Positions 10,290 to 20,509 of a DNA stretch of 64,000 nucleotides are shown piece after piece. Below the pieces are notes generated by a model. That model ran no database searches. It saw only the letters and a program-made list of their open reading frames with translations, and had not been told where the DNA came from. Source of the stretch: Tolumonas lignilytica (lineage in GTDB: Bacteria; Pseudomonadota; Gammaproteobacteria; Enterobacterales; Aeromonadaceae). The position numbers and the translations under genes are program-made. Within the stretch, counting starts at the first letter, position 1, and each line of letters begins with the position of its first letter. The DNA lies in assembly GCF_000527035.1 (NCBI RefSeq), contig NZ_AZUK01000001.1, forward strand, positions 992,001 through 1,056,000. Direction: 5' to 3'.

Positions 10290-10790
10290 ATGCTGGTTAA
10301 TCTTGATAAAATACGCCAACAAGTCGCAGGTAAACATCCCGCAATTGATGCCTGGTTGAATGTTCGCCGAAATTTGTTAGTTGAATATATGCAATTGGCC
10401 GGATTGATGCCGCCTTATCGCAAAACTTTACCCGATAACGAAGCGCTCTCTGATTTCTGTGGTCGTTTGGTTGACTATGTTTCAGCCGGACATTTTGAAA
10501 TTTATGAGATCCTGATCGATGCTTATGAAAAGATAGACGGTCGCCATTTATCTTTAACTAATCGTTTGATTGATCGCATTCAGGATACCACGGAGGCGAT
10601 TCTGGACTTTAATGAAAGATACAGCGACATTAAAGACGATGAGTTACCAGAACTGGAAACCGACCTCAGTCAGTTGGGGCTGACACTGGAAGAACGCTTT
10701 AAACTTGAAGATAAATTAGTGCTGGTTTTGGATGTACTGAATAATGGTGAGCTGTTAGAACAAACCCCAAAATCAGCAACCACAGCCTGA
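10290..10790 (+). CDS. rsd: Anti-sigma-70 factor Rsd (Rsd/AlgQ family)
   Basis: Rsd binds the housekeeping sigma factor in stationary phase and shifts RNA polymerase towards alternative sigmas. The 166-residue all-helical protein shows the family blocks PAIDAWLNVRRNLLVEYMQLAGLMP, FCGRLVDYVSAGHFEIYE and TEAILDFNERYSD. The ATG at 10290 is chosen because a strong AAGGAGG stands 5 nt upstream. The open frame runs back to 10215 but that extension has no support. E. coli Rsd is 158 residues. Placement divergent from hemE matches the enteric order rsd-nudC-hemE without nudC. Confidence 0.93.
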   Translation: MLVNLDKIRQQVAGKHPAIDAWLNVRRNLLVEYMQLAGLMPPYRKTLPDNEALSDFCGRLVDYVSAGHFEIYEILIDAYEKIDGRHLSLTNRLIDRIQDTTEAILDFNERYSDIKDDELPELETDLSQLGLTLEERFKLEDKLVLVLDVLNNGELLEQTPKSATTA

Positions 10791-10854
10791 TTTCTGGTTT
10801 CTGAGTGTGTTACATTCACTCAAAACCAGTTGGCATAAGGGAGAACGACAGATC

Positions 10855-11247
10855 ATGATTGAACGACGACGCTTTTTTCGAGCGGTATATCGCACACCAG
10901 CTCAACTGCAGCAAGGAGATCAGCACTGGTCAACTACGTTGTTAGATCTGTCATTACAAGGCGCTTTACTCAAGCGCCCGGAAAACTGGGACGAAAAACT
11001 ATCCGGTCGCTTTACACTTACATTTACATTGGCGGACTCGAATATTCAGATCACGATGGAAGTTGAGCCGACCCATTTAGATATGCAGCGACTCGGTGTG
11101 TATTGTCATAATATTGATATTGATAGTGCCTCGCATCTACGTCGACTCATCGAATTAAACGCCGGAGACACTGAACTCTTGCTGCGCGAGCTGGCTCATT
11201 TGATCGAAGATCATGTAGAGCACGAACAACAACCACCCCAGGTTTAA
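10855..11247 (+). CDS. Single-domain PilZ protein (putative c-di-GMP receptor)
   Basis: The 130-residue protein begins MIERRRFFRAVYRTPAQL, where RRRFFRA supplies the arginine-rich PilZ entry motif. DLSLQGALL follows about 25 residues later as the D/NxSxxG motif, so both halves of the c-di-GMP binding signature are present. The rest is a beta-barrel-like domain with an acidic helical tail, and there is no fused effector domain. The start at 10855 has AAGGGAG about 11 nt upstream. It follows rsd by 64 bp on the same strand, so co-transcription is possible. It meets radA tail to tail with a 4-bp overlap. Targets are unknown. Confidence 0.83.
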   Translation: MIERRRFFRAVYRTPAQLQQGDQHWSTTLLDLSLQGALLKRPENWDEKLSGRFTLTFTLADSNIQITMEVEPTHLDMQRLGVYCHNIDIDSASHLRRLIELNAGDTELLLRELAHLIEDHVEHEQQPPQV

Positions 11248-12611
11248 CAAAGCAACTCGATAGCTTCTTGCAAGCTGATCACGGGGGTTATCTTTATGCC
11301 GGCAATTTCATGTTTCGGCATATTGGCTTTCGGGATAATGGCTTGGCGAAAGCCGTGTTTCGCCGCTTCTTGCAATCGTTCCTGACCTGAAGGAACAGGT
11401 CGGATCTCACCGGATAAACCCACCTCACCAAAAATAATCAGATCTTTAGGGATCGGTTTATCGCGAAAGCTGGAGACCATCGCGGCAATTAGCGCCAGAT
11501 CAGCACTGGTTTCTTCCACTTTGACACCACCCACCACATTGATAAACACATCCTGATCCGCCATCTGTATCCCGCCATGTCGATGCATAACAGCCAGCAG
11601 CATGGCCAGTCGGTTATGTTCGGCTCCCACGGCCAATCGTCGGGGATTTGCCAATTGCGAGTAGTCCACCAAGGCCTGGAGCTCCACCAGCAAAGGACGA
11701 GTTCCTTCCCAAGTCACCATTACTACTGAACCAGCACTTTCTGCCTCTCCCCGGTTCAGGAAAATAGCAGAAGGATTGCTGACTTCCTTCATCCCCTGCG
11801 AAGTCATTGCAAATACACCTAATTCATTAATGGCGCCAAAGCGATTTTTTTGGCAACGCAGGGTGCGATACCGTGAATCTGCATCACCTTCCAACAGGAC
11901 GGAACAATCAACGCAGTGCTCCAGCACTTTCGGGCCGGCTAAAGTACCGTCTTTGGTAACATGACCCACCATAAAGATGGCAACCTGATGTTGTTTGGCG
12001 AAACGCGTGAGTTGTGCGGCACTTTCTCTGACCTGAGAAACAGAGCCTGGTGCAGAACTGACATCGGCAACATGCATCACCTGTATCGAGTCGATCACCA
12101 TAACAGCCGGTTTCTCCTGCAGTGCCAAATGACAGATTTGTTCGACACTGGTTTCAGCCAGCATCCGTAATTTATCGTTGGGCAACCCCAGCCGATGTGC
12201 CCGCATGGCCACTTGCTGTAAGGATTCCTCCCCGGTCACGTAAAGCACTGGCATGCGTTCTGCTAATGAACACATGGTTTGCAGCAACAGTGTACTTTTC
12301 CCGGCGCCTGGGTGCCCACCGATCAACATGGCTGAACCCGGCACAATGCCGCCGCCCAGCACACGATCCAATTCTTTGTAGCCGGAACTGATCCGAGGTA
12401 ATTCAGCCAAAGACACATCGGCAAGCGTTTGGACCTTACTGCTTAATGCACCTGCATACCCTGTTCTTAACCCTTTCTGCGTGATAGCCGACGTTCCGAC
12501 ACGGATCTCTGTGATCGTATTCCACGCTTTACACTCTGCACACTGACCTTGCCAGCGTGAGAATTCTGCTCCACACTCATTGCAGACATAAGCGACTTTA
12601 CTTTTTGCCAT
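11244..12611 (-). CDS. radA: DNA repair and recombination protein RadA/Sms
   Basis: RadA is a hexameric ATPase that promotes branch migration and processing of recombination intermediates. The 455-residue protein has an N-terminal four-cysteine zinc finger (CNECG...CAEC), Walker A GGHPGAGKST near residue 97, the RadA-specific KNRFG motif in QKNRFGAINELG and a C-terminal Lon-protease-like domain (GEVGLSGEIRPV). An ATG at 12611 is preferred over the GTG one codon upstream; a GAGGAA site precedes it. serB lies further upstream on the same strand, with an opposite-strand PilZ gene inserted between them. Confidence 0.97.
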   Translation of the reverse strand: MAKSKVAYVCNECGAEFSRWQGQCAECKAWNTITEIRVGTSAITQKGLRTGYAGALSSKVQTLADVSLAELPRISSGYKELDRVLGGGIVPGSAMLIGGHPGAGKSTLLLQTMCSLAERMPVLYVTGEESLQQVAMRAHRLGLPNDKLRMLAETSVEQICHLALQEKPAVMVIDSIQVMHVADVSSAPGSVSQVRESAAQLTRFAKQHQVAIFMVGHVTKDGTLAGPKVLEHCVDCSVLLEGDADSRYRTLRCQKNRFGAINELGVFAMTSQGMKEVSNPSAIFLNRGEAESAGSVVMVTWEGTRPLLVELQALVDYSQLANPRRLAVGAEHNRLAMLLAVMHRHGGIQMADQDVFINVVGGVKVEETSADLALIAAMVSSFRDKPIPKDLIIFGEVGLSGEIRPVPSGQERLQEAAKHGFRQAIIPKANMPKHEIAGIKITPVISLQEAIELLC

Positions 12612-12694
12612 CACAGTTCCTCATTAAGAAATTGGCTATCATGCCGATAACAGATAGTGATGATAACAATAATCAGCTCAGGAGTGAGCAGTTC

Positions 12695-15046
12695 ATGGAA
12701 TCGCCGCTGGCATCGGATCTGTTGGAACAATTACAACCGCTTTTTAAAGAACCCGATTTCGATATCTTATTTAATCGCCTGACCGAAGGTGAAAGTAAAA
12801 GCGCCCGTTTCTTGCTCAAAATGGAGCTGAATCGCCTCTGGTCGCCCTGTATTCGCATTTTGGATATGCGCAGTAAAGGTTATCCCTGTGAAGTCGTACA
12901 ACATCAAGGAATGATGCATTATCTGGGCGAGCACGATAAAAAGATTTTTCAGGAAGCCCTACTTCGTTATCAGCAACATTATACGACAGGGGTCTATGAA
13001 ACCGTTGTTGCCAATGCCAAACCACAATATAACCAGAGCAATGAATTAAATCGCACCAACACCAACAATCGTCTGCAGATCCGCACCTTAGAATTCGGTA
13101 GTTATCACCAAGGGCGTGAAGAGCGCATCCATTATTCATCGCCGGTCACATTACTGCTGGAAGATGGTCAAGTCATTAAAACCAAAACATCAAATCTGTC
13201 AGTCAATGGCCTGCGCCTGTTTTTACTCGAACCCTGCACGTATCAGTTGGGCGATGCTTGTCAGTTAATATTTTCCGGTTTGCAAAAAGAGGATCCGCAA
13301 GATGTGATCTTCTCACCCGCACACTATCAGATCCGGGGGGACGAGCAGGAAGAAGGTCAAACGTGGTTACGTTTAAGCTGTGAAGATCAACGACCTGAAT
13401 TTAAAGAATACTTACGAAAATTTATCCAGAATAATAAAACCCGTCATCGGGTCAGTATTGATTTTGCATTTACGACAACGGAAATCAAAGGTTTTGAACA
13501 GTTCTATCTACCTCGGCTGACGGGGTTACCTTTATTTTTTTCCCATGAAAAAAATATTAAATTGGAATATGCACTCAAAACAGAAAATAACCAGCATGAA
13601 CTGGAATACTGGCGTAACGAACGAAATACCGATCTTCTGGCCGGCTTATTTAATCCGGAACGGATGCAAGCACTGCTGCAACAACCGACGGAACAGAAAA
13701 GCACAATTATCTACTGTTTTACACATACCCTGCGTAGCCATATTTATTTTTTCTCGGCAACAGAACAAGAACTGGAAGCTTCCGGCCTCAAAGCACTCTT
13801 TTTCTCTGTCGGCAGTAAACGCTCCAGCTGGCGGGTTTACCTATTTACGCTGGAAGTAATCGACCCGCATCTTAAACTGGAAAAGCTGATCGACAGCAAT
13901 ATCAGCATGGAACAATACCGTTTGGGATTGGTTCATCAGTTACAACAACTGAAATATGTGGCCCAGCTTACGGCCGTGAATCTGGATTCTCATCTGGAGG
14001 AATATCAGCAGTGGTCCCCTACAGAAAGTGATGCCAATTTGCTCAGAGATTTCGGACATCCCATTGATGCACCGACCTTTCAGATTGAACTGCTGCATTA
14101 TGCACAATTACGACGCGAACCGCGTTATATGCATAAAACCCCCGTTGTGGTAAAGCTCAACGGGCATGCGTTGATTGGCTGGACCCGTGATATTTCCGTC
14201 TTCGGATTACAGGTTGAATTAGAAGCGTCATTGCCATGTCAGAATGGAGATGTCGTTCTGCTCAGTTTGCCTAAAATGCAGGATCTTATCAAAAACATGA
14301 AGTTGGCCGATCTGAGATACCGGATCGTGAACAGCAACAATACGCGTACCATTTTACATCTCACCGTGGATGGCGCCCCGGATACGCATGTGGGTCGTGA
14401 GTTTTTTGAAATGCTGATTGAGCAAAATCAGAAAAAATTGACCATGACTAAAGAGCAACGCCACTATCGCGGCATGGCTGATAGCTTACGTAACCTGTTT
14501 GTTAATCATCAATTTAATTATGCTCTGTATGTGGATCGTCATTACGCCAGCAAGCTGGGTATTCTAGGTATCAGCCAACACGAACATTCTCTCGACAAAC
14601 TGTTGCTCAGTGCCGATCGCAAAGAGGCGGATTTACAGCCTTTATTTAAAGGGCCGTTATTAAAACAGGCGTTGATGATCCCGCTCCATCAGGCTCGACG
14701 TGAAGATCGGCCTCAGGTGACCGAGCTGTTCGTTCAATACCGAGCGTTACCGCAAGGCAAAGTGCAAAATGACATTCGGTTGGGCAATGAGTTTGGCTCG
14801 ATAGCAGAGAAAAAAGAGTTTATCAGCCGGGCTTTAGCGCTGGGCGAGTTTTATTCCGTTCAGATACGTATATCCCGAACTGGCCGCCCAGACATGGAGT
14901 ATTTAGCCAAAGAACTACACTACATTGCCAAATATGCCATCCATAAAGCCAAACAACTGGAAGAGGCATTATGGAGTGTGGTGGGCGTGTGTGATGTGAT
15001 TGATACAACCGAGGCCACATTACAACGGTTGGACATAAAACGCTGA
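12695..15046 (+). CDS. Large two-PilZ-domain protein, PlzC-like
   Basis: A 783-residue soluble protein from the ATG at 12695, which has AGGAG 10 nt upstream. An in-frame ATG at 12641 has no ribosome site but cannot be excluded. Two PilZ modules are visible. The first (about residues 135-170) reads GREERIHYSSPV then NLSVNG, with RxxR rather than the usual RxxxR. The second (near 470-510) reads RREPRYMHKTPV then DISVFG, a full RxxxR plus DxSxxG. Long alpha/beta segments around them match no domain I recognise. The radA/serB neighbourhood is that of Vibrio cholerae plzC (VC2344), as I recall it. It is probably a c-di-GMP-linked motility or virulence regulator, which is inference. Confidence 0.8.
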   Translation: MESPLASDLLEQLQPLFKEPDFDILFNRLTEGESKSARFLLKMELNRLWSPCIRILDMRSKGYPCEVVQHQGMMHYLGEHDKKIFQEALLRYQQHYTTGVYETVVANAKPQYNQSNELNRTNTNNRLQIRTLEFGSYHQGREERIHYSSPVTLLLEDGQVIKTKTSNLSVNGLRLFLLEPCTYQLGDACQLIFSGLQKEDPQDVIFSPAHYQIRGDEQEEGQTWLRLSCEDQRPEFKEYLRKFIQNNKTRHRVSIDFAFTTTEIKGFEQFYLPRLTGLPLFFSHEKNIKLEYALKTENNQHELEYWRNERNTDLLAGLFNPERMQALLQQPTEQKSTIIYCFTHTLRSHIYFFSATEQELEASGLKALFFSVGSKRSSWRVYLFTLEVIDPHLKLEKLIDSNISMEQYRLGLVHQLQQLKYVAQLTAVNLDSHLEEYQQWSPTESDANLLRDFGHPIDAPTFQIELLHYAQLRREPRYMHKTPVVVKLNGHALIGWTRDISVFGLQVELEASLPCQNGDVVLLSLPKMQDLIKNMKLADLRYRIVNSNNTRTILHLTVDGAPDTHVGREFFEMLIEQNQKKLTMTKEQRHYRGMADSLRNLFVNHQFNYALYVDRHYASKLGILGISQHEHSLDKLLLSADRKEADLQPLFKGPLLKQALMIPLHQARREDRPQVTELFVQYRALPQGKVQNDIRLGNEFGSIAEKKEFISRALALGEFYSVQIRISRTGRPDMEYLAKELHYIAKYAIHKAKQLEEALWSVVGVCDVIDTTEATLQRLDIKR

Positions 15047-15050
15047 ATAT

Positions 15051-15073
15051 CTGACCGGCAGCTCACCGGTCAG
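15051..15073. terminator. Hairpin between the PilZ gene and serB
   Basis: CTGACCGG (15051-15058) pairs with CCGGTCAG (15066-15073) between the two convergent genes. There is no clear T-run, so the terminator function is tentative. Confidence 0.4.
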
Positions 15074-15087
15074 ACGAATCGGCTTGC

Positions 15088-16086
15088 TTACGCACGGGCG
15101 ATGATATCGCCCGCTTGCAGCAGACAGATGATCGCTTCCAGATTCATATGTCGAATGGCCACCTGTGCCTGTTCGCGGACAACCGGTTTAGCATGGATGG
15201 CAACACCGAGCGCAGCGGCTTTCAACATCGGCAGATCGTTGGCGCCGTCGCCAATCGCCACGGTCTGTTTCTCTGAAATCTGATAACGGGCTTTCAGCTC
15301 TGCCAGCGTTTCTGCTTTCACTTTGGCATCAACAATGCGGCCATTGACTTTGCCGGTCAAATGGTCGCCTTCAATATCCAGCACGTTTGACTCGATATGA
15401 TCCAGCCCCAGCTTACGCTGCAATACCCCCGCAAAATGGGTAAAACCACCAGAAGCAATCGCCACTTTCCAACCTGCGGCTTTGGCCGTGCTGACCAGAT
15501 CGGTTAAACCCGGCATCAGCGGAATATTCGCGGCCACCTGATCCAGAATCGTCACCGGGGCATCTTTTAACAGGGCAACCCGGTTACGCAGACTTTCAGC
15601 AAACTCCAGCTTGCCGTGCATGGCGGCGGCTGTCACCGCAGCCACTTGTTCACCGACACCGGCCAGACGTGCAATTTCGTCGATGCATTCGATTTGGATC
15701 GCGGTGGAATCCATATCCATCAGAATCAATCCACCAGCCTGCAAACGCGGTAATTCGGCAATATGGGCGCCATCGATCGTCCAATCCTGTACTTTGAGCC
15801 ATTGCATCAAATCGGAAGAGTGTGCCGAGGTACCGAGCGTCACCGTCCAGACATCGCCGACGGCAAACGGCATAAAACAGCAGACAGCCATGCCCATTTC
15901 ACGAATTTGTTTCACGGTGACTGCGACATGCTCCGGCGCCAGAGTGGCCCCCATCAGCACCACATAACCGTCACATTCGGGTTTATCGACCGCCTCAGTT
16001 CCACGATCTGTAAATTGAAGTACCCTAGATTGGGGGAAGTGAACAAGCCAGTCAGCAATCTGCTCTGGCAACGCGGAAATCGGCAT
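15088..16086 (-). CDS. serB: Phosphoserine phosphatase
   Basis: SerB catalyses the last step of L-serine synthesis, hydrolysing phosphoserine. The 332-residue protein has a variable N-terminal domain of about 110 residues followed by a HAD core: motif I LMDMDSTAIQIECIDE with DxDST, motif II VAIASGGFTHF, a lysine around DAKVKAE and motif IV AIGDGANDLPML. Size is close to E. coli SerB (322). The ATG at 16086 has GGGAG about 9 nt upstream. It lies just downstream of deoD on the same strand with an 83-bp gap, so its transcription may be partly linked to the deo genes. Confidence 0.97.
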   Translation of the reverse strand: MPISALPEQIADWLVHFPQSRVLQFTDRGTEAVDKPECDGYVVLMGATLAPEHVAVTVKQIREMGMAVCCFMPFAVGDVWTVTLGTSAHSSDLMQWLKVQDWTIDGAHIAELPRLQAGGLILMDMDSTAIQIECIDEIARLAGVGEQVAAVTAAAMHGKLEFAESLRNRVALLKDAPVTILDQVAANIPLMPGLTDLVSTAKAAGWKVAIASGGFTHFAGVLQRKLGLDHIESNVLDIEGDHLTGKVNGRIVDAKVKAETLAELKARYQISEKQTVAIGDGANDLPMLKAAALGVAIHAKPVVREQAQVAIRHMNLEAIICLLQAGDIIARA

Positions 16087-16169
16087 GGTGATAAACTCCC
16101 TGTCAGAAAAAGCGGTCGACAGCGTAGCCGATCGCTTTTCCTTCAGGCAAGCGTTATCTGCAGGAGAGA

Positions 16170-16883
16170 TTATTTAAGCAGCAACACAGAATCGAGCGCA
16201 ATCTTCATCATATCGTTGAAGGTATTTTGCCGCTCTTCTGCTGTGGTTTGTTCACCGCTCTTGATGTGATCGGAAACCGTACAGATGGCCAGTGCTTTCG
16301 CACCATATTCTGCAGCGACGCCATAGATGCCTGCGGCTTCCATTTCGACGCCCAGAATGCCGTATTTATCCATAACATCAAACATCTGCGGATCCGGCGT
16401 ATAAAACAGATCAGCAGAGAACAGGTTGCCGACCTTCACCGCAATCCCTAAATTTTCCGCTGCCGTGACGGCGTTTCGCAGCAAACCGAAATCGGCAATC
16501 GCTGCGAAATCGTGATCTTTAAAACGCATACGGTTTACTTTGGAATCGGTACTCGCCCCCATGCCAATAATGACATCACGCACTTTGACATCGGCACGTA
16601 CCGCACCACAAGAGCCAATTCGGATGATGTTTTTCACGCCGTATTCGGTGATCAGTTCCTTGGTATAAATAGAACAGGATGGGATACCCATACCATGCCC
16701 CATGACAGAGATACGCTGCCCTTTATAAAAGCCGGTATAACCGAACATGTTTCGCACGTCAGTCACCAGTTCAGCGTTTTCCAGATAGGTTTCAGCAATA
16801 TATTTTGCACGTAGCGGATCACCCGGCATCAATACAGTTTCAGCAAAAGCGCCCTCTTTGGCATTAATATGTGGAGTTGGCAT
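16170..16883 (-). CDS. deoD: Purine nucleoside phosphorylase DeoD
   Basis: DeoD phosphorolyses purine (deoxy)nucleosides to free base and (deoxy)ribose-1-phosphate. The 237-residue protein shows the hexameric PNP features: N-terminal TPHINA with the active-site histidine, [13 protein letters not shown] for phosphate binding, [20 protein letters not shown] for ribose binding and TVSDHI with the catalytic aspartate. It is the last gene of deoCABD, 14 nt after deoB, with AAGGA 6 nt before its ATG. Confidence 0.98.
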   Translation of the reverse strand: MPTPHINAKEGAFAETVLMPGDPLRAKYIAETYLENAELVTDVRNMFGYTGFYKGQRISVMGHGMGIPSCSIYTKELITEYGVKNIIRIGSCGAVRADVKVRDVIIGMGASTDSKVNRMRFKDHDFAAIADFGLLRNAVTAAENLGIAVKVGNLFSADLFYTPDPQMFDVMDKYGILGVEMEAAGIYGVAAEYGAKALAICTVSDHIKSGEQTTAEERQNTFNDMMKIALDSVLLLK

Positions 16884-16897
16884 TGTTATTCCTTCTG

Positions 16898-18124
16898 TTA
16901 ATGATGTTCAGGCAGGCAGTTGCTGCCATATTCAAGTGCAGGTAAGCCATGGTACACGGCGATGGTCTGTCCGATATCCGCAAAGGTATCTCGCTTGCCA
17001 AGGGCCTGTGGAGGCACCGTCGCGCCATAAAAAATGACCGGAACGTGCTCCCGGGTATGGTCAGAACCGGTCCAAATCGGGTCGCAGCCATGATCGGCTG
17101 TCAGCACCACCCGATCACCCGGTTGCAGCAGAGCAAACAGTTCCGGCAGACGCGAATCAAAATATTCCAGTGCCGCAGCATACCCTGCTACATCCCGACG
17201 ATGACCATAGGATGAATCAAAATCAACAAAGTTGGTAAAAATGATGGACTGACCCGGCGCGGTTTTAACCTGCTCTAGCGTTTTATGCCACAACTCTTCC
17301 AGCCCTGTTGCCTTGTGTTGTTGCGTGATGCCACAACCAGCATAGATATCGGAAATCTTACCGATCGAGATCACTTCCCCGCCCGCCGTTTTCATGCGAT
17401 CCAATAAGGTTGGCATCGGCGGTTCGACCGCATAATCATGCCGGTTGCCGGTACGTTTGAATTCACCCGCTTTGCCACCGATAAACGGACGCGCAATCAC
17501 CCGACCGATGTTATACGGTTCCAAAAGCTGACGGGCCAGTTTGCATAATTCATACAGTTTTTCTAACCCGTATGTTTCTTCATGACAGGCAATCTGGAAC
17601 ACCGAATCTGCCGACGTATAGAAAATCGGTTTTCCTGTTTGCATATGTTCTTCACCGAGACGATCTAGAATCTCAGTACCCGAGGCGTGACAGTTCCCCA
17701 GATAACCGGGCAGATGTCCCTGTTCCACCAGCGCATCCAGTAATTCCGGCGGGAAGCTGTTTTCTTTCGCCGTGAAATAGCCCCAGTTAAACAACACCGG
17801 CGCCCCGGCCATTTCCCAATGACCTGACGGGGTGTCTTTTCCGGAAGATAACTCCTGTGCGTAGCCATAGGCGGCAACCGGGATCACGGATTCATCTAAT
17901 CCTGCCGGAAAAGTTCCGCAGGACGCCGCACACGCATGAGCCAAACCAAGTCGGGTCAGATTCGGCAGTTTCAGGACACCTTGCCGACCAGTATCCGCTT
18001 CGCCATTGGCACAAGCCTGAGCAATATGGCCGAGGGTATTGGCACCTTCATCCCCAAATCGTGCAGCGTCACTGCTGGCACCAATTCCGAGTGAATCCAG
18101 CATTAAAATAATGGTACGTTTCAT
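16898..18124 (-). CDS. deoB: Phosphopentomutase
   Basis: DeoB interconverts (deoxy)ribose-1-phosphate and 5-phosphate, linking nucleoside phosphorolysis to central metabolism. The 408-residue protein is of the alkaline-phosphatase superfamily. It has the N-terminal metal site [11 protein letters not shown], the GANTLGH block, [12 protein letters not shown] and the C-terminal [11 protein letters not shown] with metal ligands. The ATG at 18124 with GAGGT 5-6 nt upstream is chosen over an earlier in-frame ATG at 18139 because the family starts at MKRTII. It begins 7 nt after the deoA stop. Confidence 0.98.
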   Translation of the reverse strand: MKRTIILMLDSLGIGASSDAARFGDEGANTLGHIAQACANGEADTGRQGVLKLPNLTRLGLAHACAASCGTFPAGLDESVIPVAAYGYAQELSSGKDTPSGHWEMAGAPVLFNWGYFTAKENSFPPELLDALVEQGHLPGYLGNCHASGTEILDRLGEEHMQTGKPIFYTSADSVFQIACHEETYGLEKLYELCKLARQLLEPYNIGRVIARPFIGGKAGEFKRTGNRHDYAVEPPMPTLLDRMKTAGGEVISIGKISDIYAGCGITQQHKATGLEELWHKTLEQVKTAPGQSIIFTNFVDFDSSYGHRRDVAGYAAALEYFDSRLPELFALLQPGDRVVLTADHGCDPIWTGSDHTREHVPVIFYGATVPPQALGKRDTFADIGQTIAVYHGLPALEYGSNCLPEHH

Positions 18125-18131
18125 GTCAACC

Positions 18132-19463
18132 TCAAACATCCGCCAGACTAATCCGGCGATACACTGACGGCGGTAATGTCACGGCAGCATCACTAACTTG
18201 CATAGCCTGACGAACTATCGCTGCGGTTTGTTCATATTGCGCTTCGGTACGGGCATGTACCCAGGCCAGCGGACGTTCGTGATCCGCCAATTCACCCAAT
18301 GACATGACATCGGTCAGGCCTACCGCATAATCGATCGGATCAGCAGCGCGCAGGCGTCCGCCGCCCAAGGCTACAACCGCCATGCCTAACGCACGAGTAT
18401 CAATTTGCTGAATCCGTCCGGTAGATTGAGCATAAACCGGACGGATAATTTCGGCTTTTTCAAGATGCTGATCGTAGTTTTCGACAAAATCCGTCGGTCC
18501 GCCCAACGCCGCCACCATCCGGGCAAATGTCTCTGCCGCTTTGCCGTTATCCAGCACCTGTTGCAACTTGGCGCGCGCTTCCTGTTCCGTTGTGGCCAGC
18601 CCGCCTGACAACAACATTTCGGCGCACAACGCCATGGTCACCTCGTGTAAGCGTGGATGACGATAAGCCCCCGTGAGATAACGAACCGCTTCTCTTACTT
18701 CCACCGCATTCCCGGCACTGGTAGCTAATACCTGATTCATATCGGTCAGCAGAGCTGTTGTCCGACAACCGGCACCATTGGCTACCGCGACGATACTCTT
18801 CGCCAATTCTTCCGATTGCGTATAGGTTGGCATAAAGGCACCGGAACCGACCTTAACATCCATGACTAGTGCTTCCAGCCCGGCGGCCAGCTTCTTCGAC
18901 AGAATGGAGGCCGTAATCAGTGGAATTGATTCTACAGTAGCAGTCACATCCCGGGTCGCATAAAAGCGTTTATCGGCCGGCGCCAGATCCGAGGTCTGCC
19001 CGATAATGGCCACGCCGACTTCCTTCACCACTTTCTTGAAGATCGCATTTAGCGGGCTGGTCTGATAACCGGGGATCGCATCAAATTTATCCAGCGTACC
19101 GCCAGTATGACCCAAACCACGTCCCGAAATCATCGGCACATAACCACCACAGGCAGCCACCATCGGGCCGAGCATCAGCGAGACGACATCACCGACACCA
19201 CCAGTCGAATGTTTATCCAGCACCGGCCCCGGCAGCGCTAATTCTGACCAGTCCAGCACCGAGCCGGAATCACGCATGGCGCAGGTCAGTGCAATTCGTT
19301 CCGGCATGGTCATGCCGTTAAAAAACACCGCCATGGCCAGTGCAGCGATCTGCCCCTCCGTCACGGTGTTATGCGTGATACCCTGAACAAATGCCTGGAT
19401 TTCACCGTCGCTGAGTGCGTAACCATCCCGTTTTTTACGAATAATTTCTTGTGGCAGGAACAT
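18132..19463 (-). CDS. deoA: Thymidine phosphorylase
   Basis: DeoA phosphorolyses thymidine and deoxyuridine to base and deoxyribose-1-phosphate. The 443-residue protein has the family signature around [16 protein letters not shown] (residues about 110-125), the earlier KHSTGGVGD phosphate-binding loop, the [18 protein letters not shown] block and [12 protein letters not shown]. Length matches E. coli DeoA (440). AAGGGGG lies about 6 nt before the ATG, and the gene sits 24 nt after deoC. Confidence 0.98.
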   Translation of the reverse strand: MFLPQEIIRKKRDGYALSDGEIQAFVQGITHNTVTEGQIAALAMAVFFNGMTMPERIALTCAMRDSGSVLDWSELALPGPVLDKHSTGGVGDVVSLMLGPMVAACGGYVPMISGRGLGHTGGTLDKFDAIPGYQTSPLNAIFKKVVKEVGVAIIGQTSDLAPADKRFYATRDVTATVESIPLITASILSKKLAAGLEALVMDVKVGSGAFMPTYTQSEELAKSIVAVANGAGCRTTALLTDMNQVLATSAGNAVEVREAVRYLTGAYRHPRLHEVTMALCAEMLLSGGLATTEQEARAKLQQVLDNGKAAETFARMVAALGGPTDFVENYDQHLEKAEIIRPVYAQSTGRIQQIDTRALGMAVVALGGGRLRAADPIDYAVGLTDVMSLGELADHERPLAWVHARTEAQYEQTAAIVRQAMQVSDAAVTLPPSVYRRISLADV

Positions 19464-19487
19464 GGAGCCCCCTTACTGGCTAACGAA

Positions 19488-20258
19488 TTAATATCCTGAT
19501 GATGCCGCTTGTACTTGCTGACCCAGTGTTGCCAACAGGCTGTTAAGCAAACTGGACGCGCCGAAACGAAATGTCGCGGCTGAAATCCACTCTTCACCCA
19601 GAATGGATGCAGCCAATGTCAGATATTCCGCTGCCTGCTCGGCATTTTTAACTCCACCGGCTGCTTTAAATCCTACTGATGTTTTCTTATCTTTAATGAC
19701 CTGTAACATCACTGTGGCCGCATCAAGCGTCGCGTTCACCGGCACTTTACCGGTTGATGTTTTAATAAAATCAGCACCTGCTGCAATTGCGATTTCAGAG
19801 GCAGCACGGATCAGTTCGGGGGTTTTCAGCTCACCACTTTCAATGATGACCTTCAACAACACCTGTTCACCACAAGCCGCCTTGCAAGCGTGTACCAGTT
19901 CAAAACCGATATCACGGTTACCGGCAATCAAGGCACGGTAAGGAAAAACGACATCCACCTCATCAGCACCATAAGCGACCGCGGCTTTTGTCTCTGCGAC
20001 GGCAATGGCAATATCATCATTGCCATGTGGGAAATTCGTCACCGTGGCGATCTTGATATCTTCGGCACCGATTTCACGTAATGTCTTTCTTGCGATCGGA
20101 ACAAAGCGCGGATAAACACAAACAGCCGCAGTTTGGCCTACCGCTGTTTTTGCCTGCCGACACAACGCGATCACCACGTCGTCGGTATCGTTATCGTTCA
20201 GGGTGGTCAAATCCATCAATTGCAATGCACGTTGAGCTGCTTTTTGTAAGTCAGGCAT
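19488..20258 (-). CDS. deoC: Deoxyribose-phosphate aldolase
   Basis: DeoC splits deoxyribose-5-phosphate into acetaldehyde and glyceraldehyde-3-phosphate, completing deoxynucleoside breakdown. The 256-residue protein starts [20 protein letters not shown], matching the enteric N-terminus. It carries the Schiff-base lysine in [10 protein letters not shown] and the second lysine in [10 protein letters not shown]. The ATG at 20258 has GGAGAG 5 nt upstream; the open frame extends four codons further without support. It is the first gene of deoCABD. The leader between it and yjjV holds three adjacent small hairpins. No nupC, deoR or cytR gene lies in the window. Confidence 0.97.
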   Translation of the reverse strand: MPDLQKAAQRALQLMDLTTLNDNDTDDVVIALCRQAKTAVGQTAAVCVYPRFVPIARKTLREIGAEDIKIATVTNFPHGNDDIAIAVAETKAAVAYGADEVDVVFPYRALIAGNRDIGFELVHACKAACGEQVLLKVIIESGELKTPELIRAASEIAIAAGADFIKTSTGKVPVNATLDAATVMLQVIKDKKTSVGFKAAGGVKNAEQAAEYLTLAASILGEEWISAATFRFGASSLLNSLLATLGQQVQAASSGY

Positions 20259-20326
20259 CCGTCTCTCCATATCAAATACGCCGGATATTTCCGGTTAAAG
20301 AATTAAGATCGTGTCTTTAAATGATA

Positions 20327-20375
20327 GCGGCTTTGCCGCCAGGCATCGTGCCTGAAGGTGATGGGAATTATCCCA
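20327..20375. other. Three adjacent short hairpins between yjjV and deoC
   Basis: GCGGC-TTT-GCCGC (20327-20339), CAGGCA-TCG-TGCCTG (20340-20354) and TGGGA-ATTA-TCCCA (20362-20375) follow one another closely. They lie downstream of yjjV and about 70-115 nt upstream of the deoC start. No T-run follows on either strand. They may be a transcription pause or termination region, or structure in the deo leader. Confidence 0.5.
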
Positions 20376-20509
20376 GCCCTGAGCTTCCATTCCTGGAGTC
20401 TGATGCTAATTTGCCCGACTCTTAGATAACGCAAAAGGGCGCAATAACGATGTATTGTGCGAGAGCTAAAGAATATCGTGAAAAAAAGTGCAAGTCTCTG
20501 TTATGGCGA

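Noticed and set aside
20380-20500. CRP or CytR sites upstream of deoC
   Set aside because: A few TGTG/GTGA fragments occur, but none pairs with a correctly spaced partner half-site.
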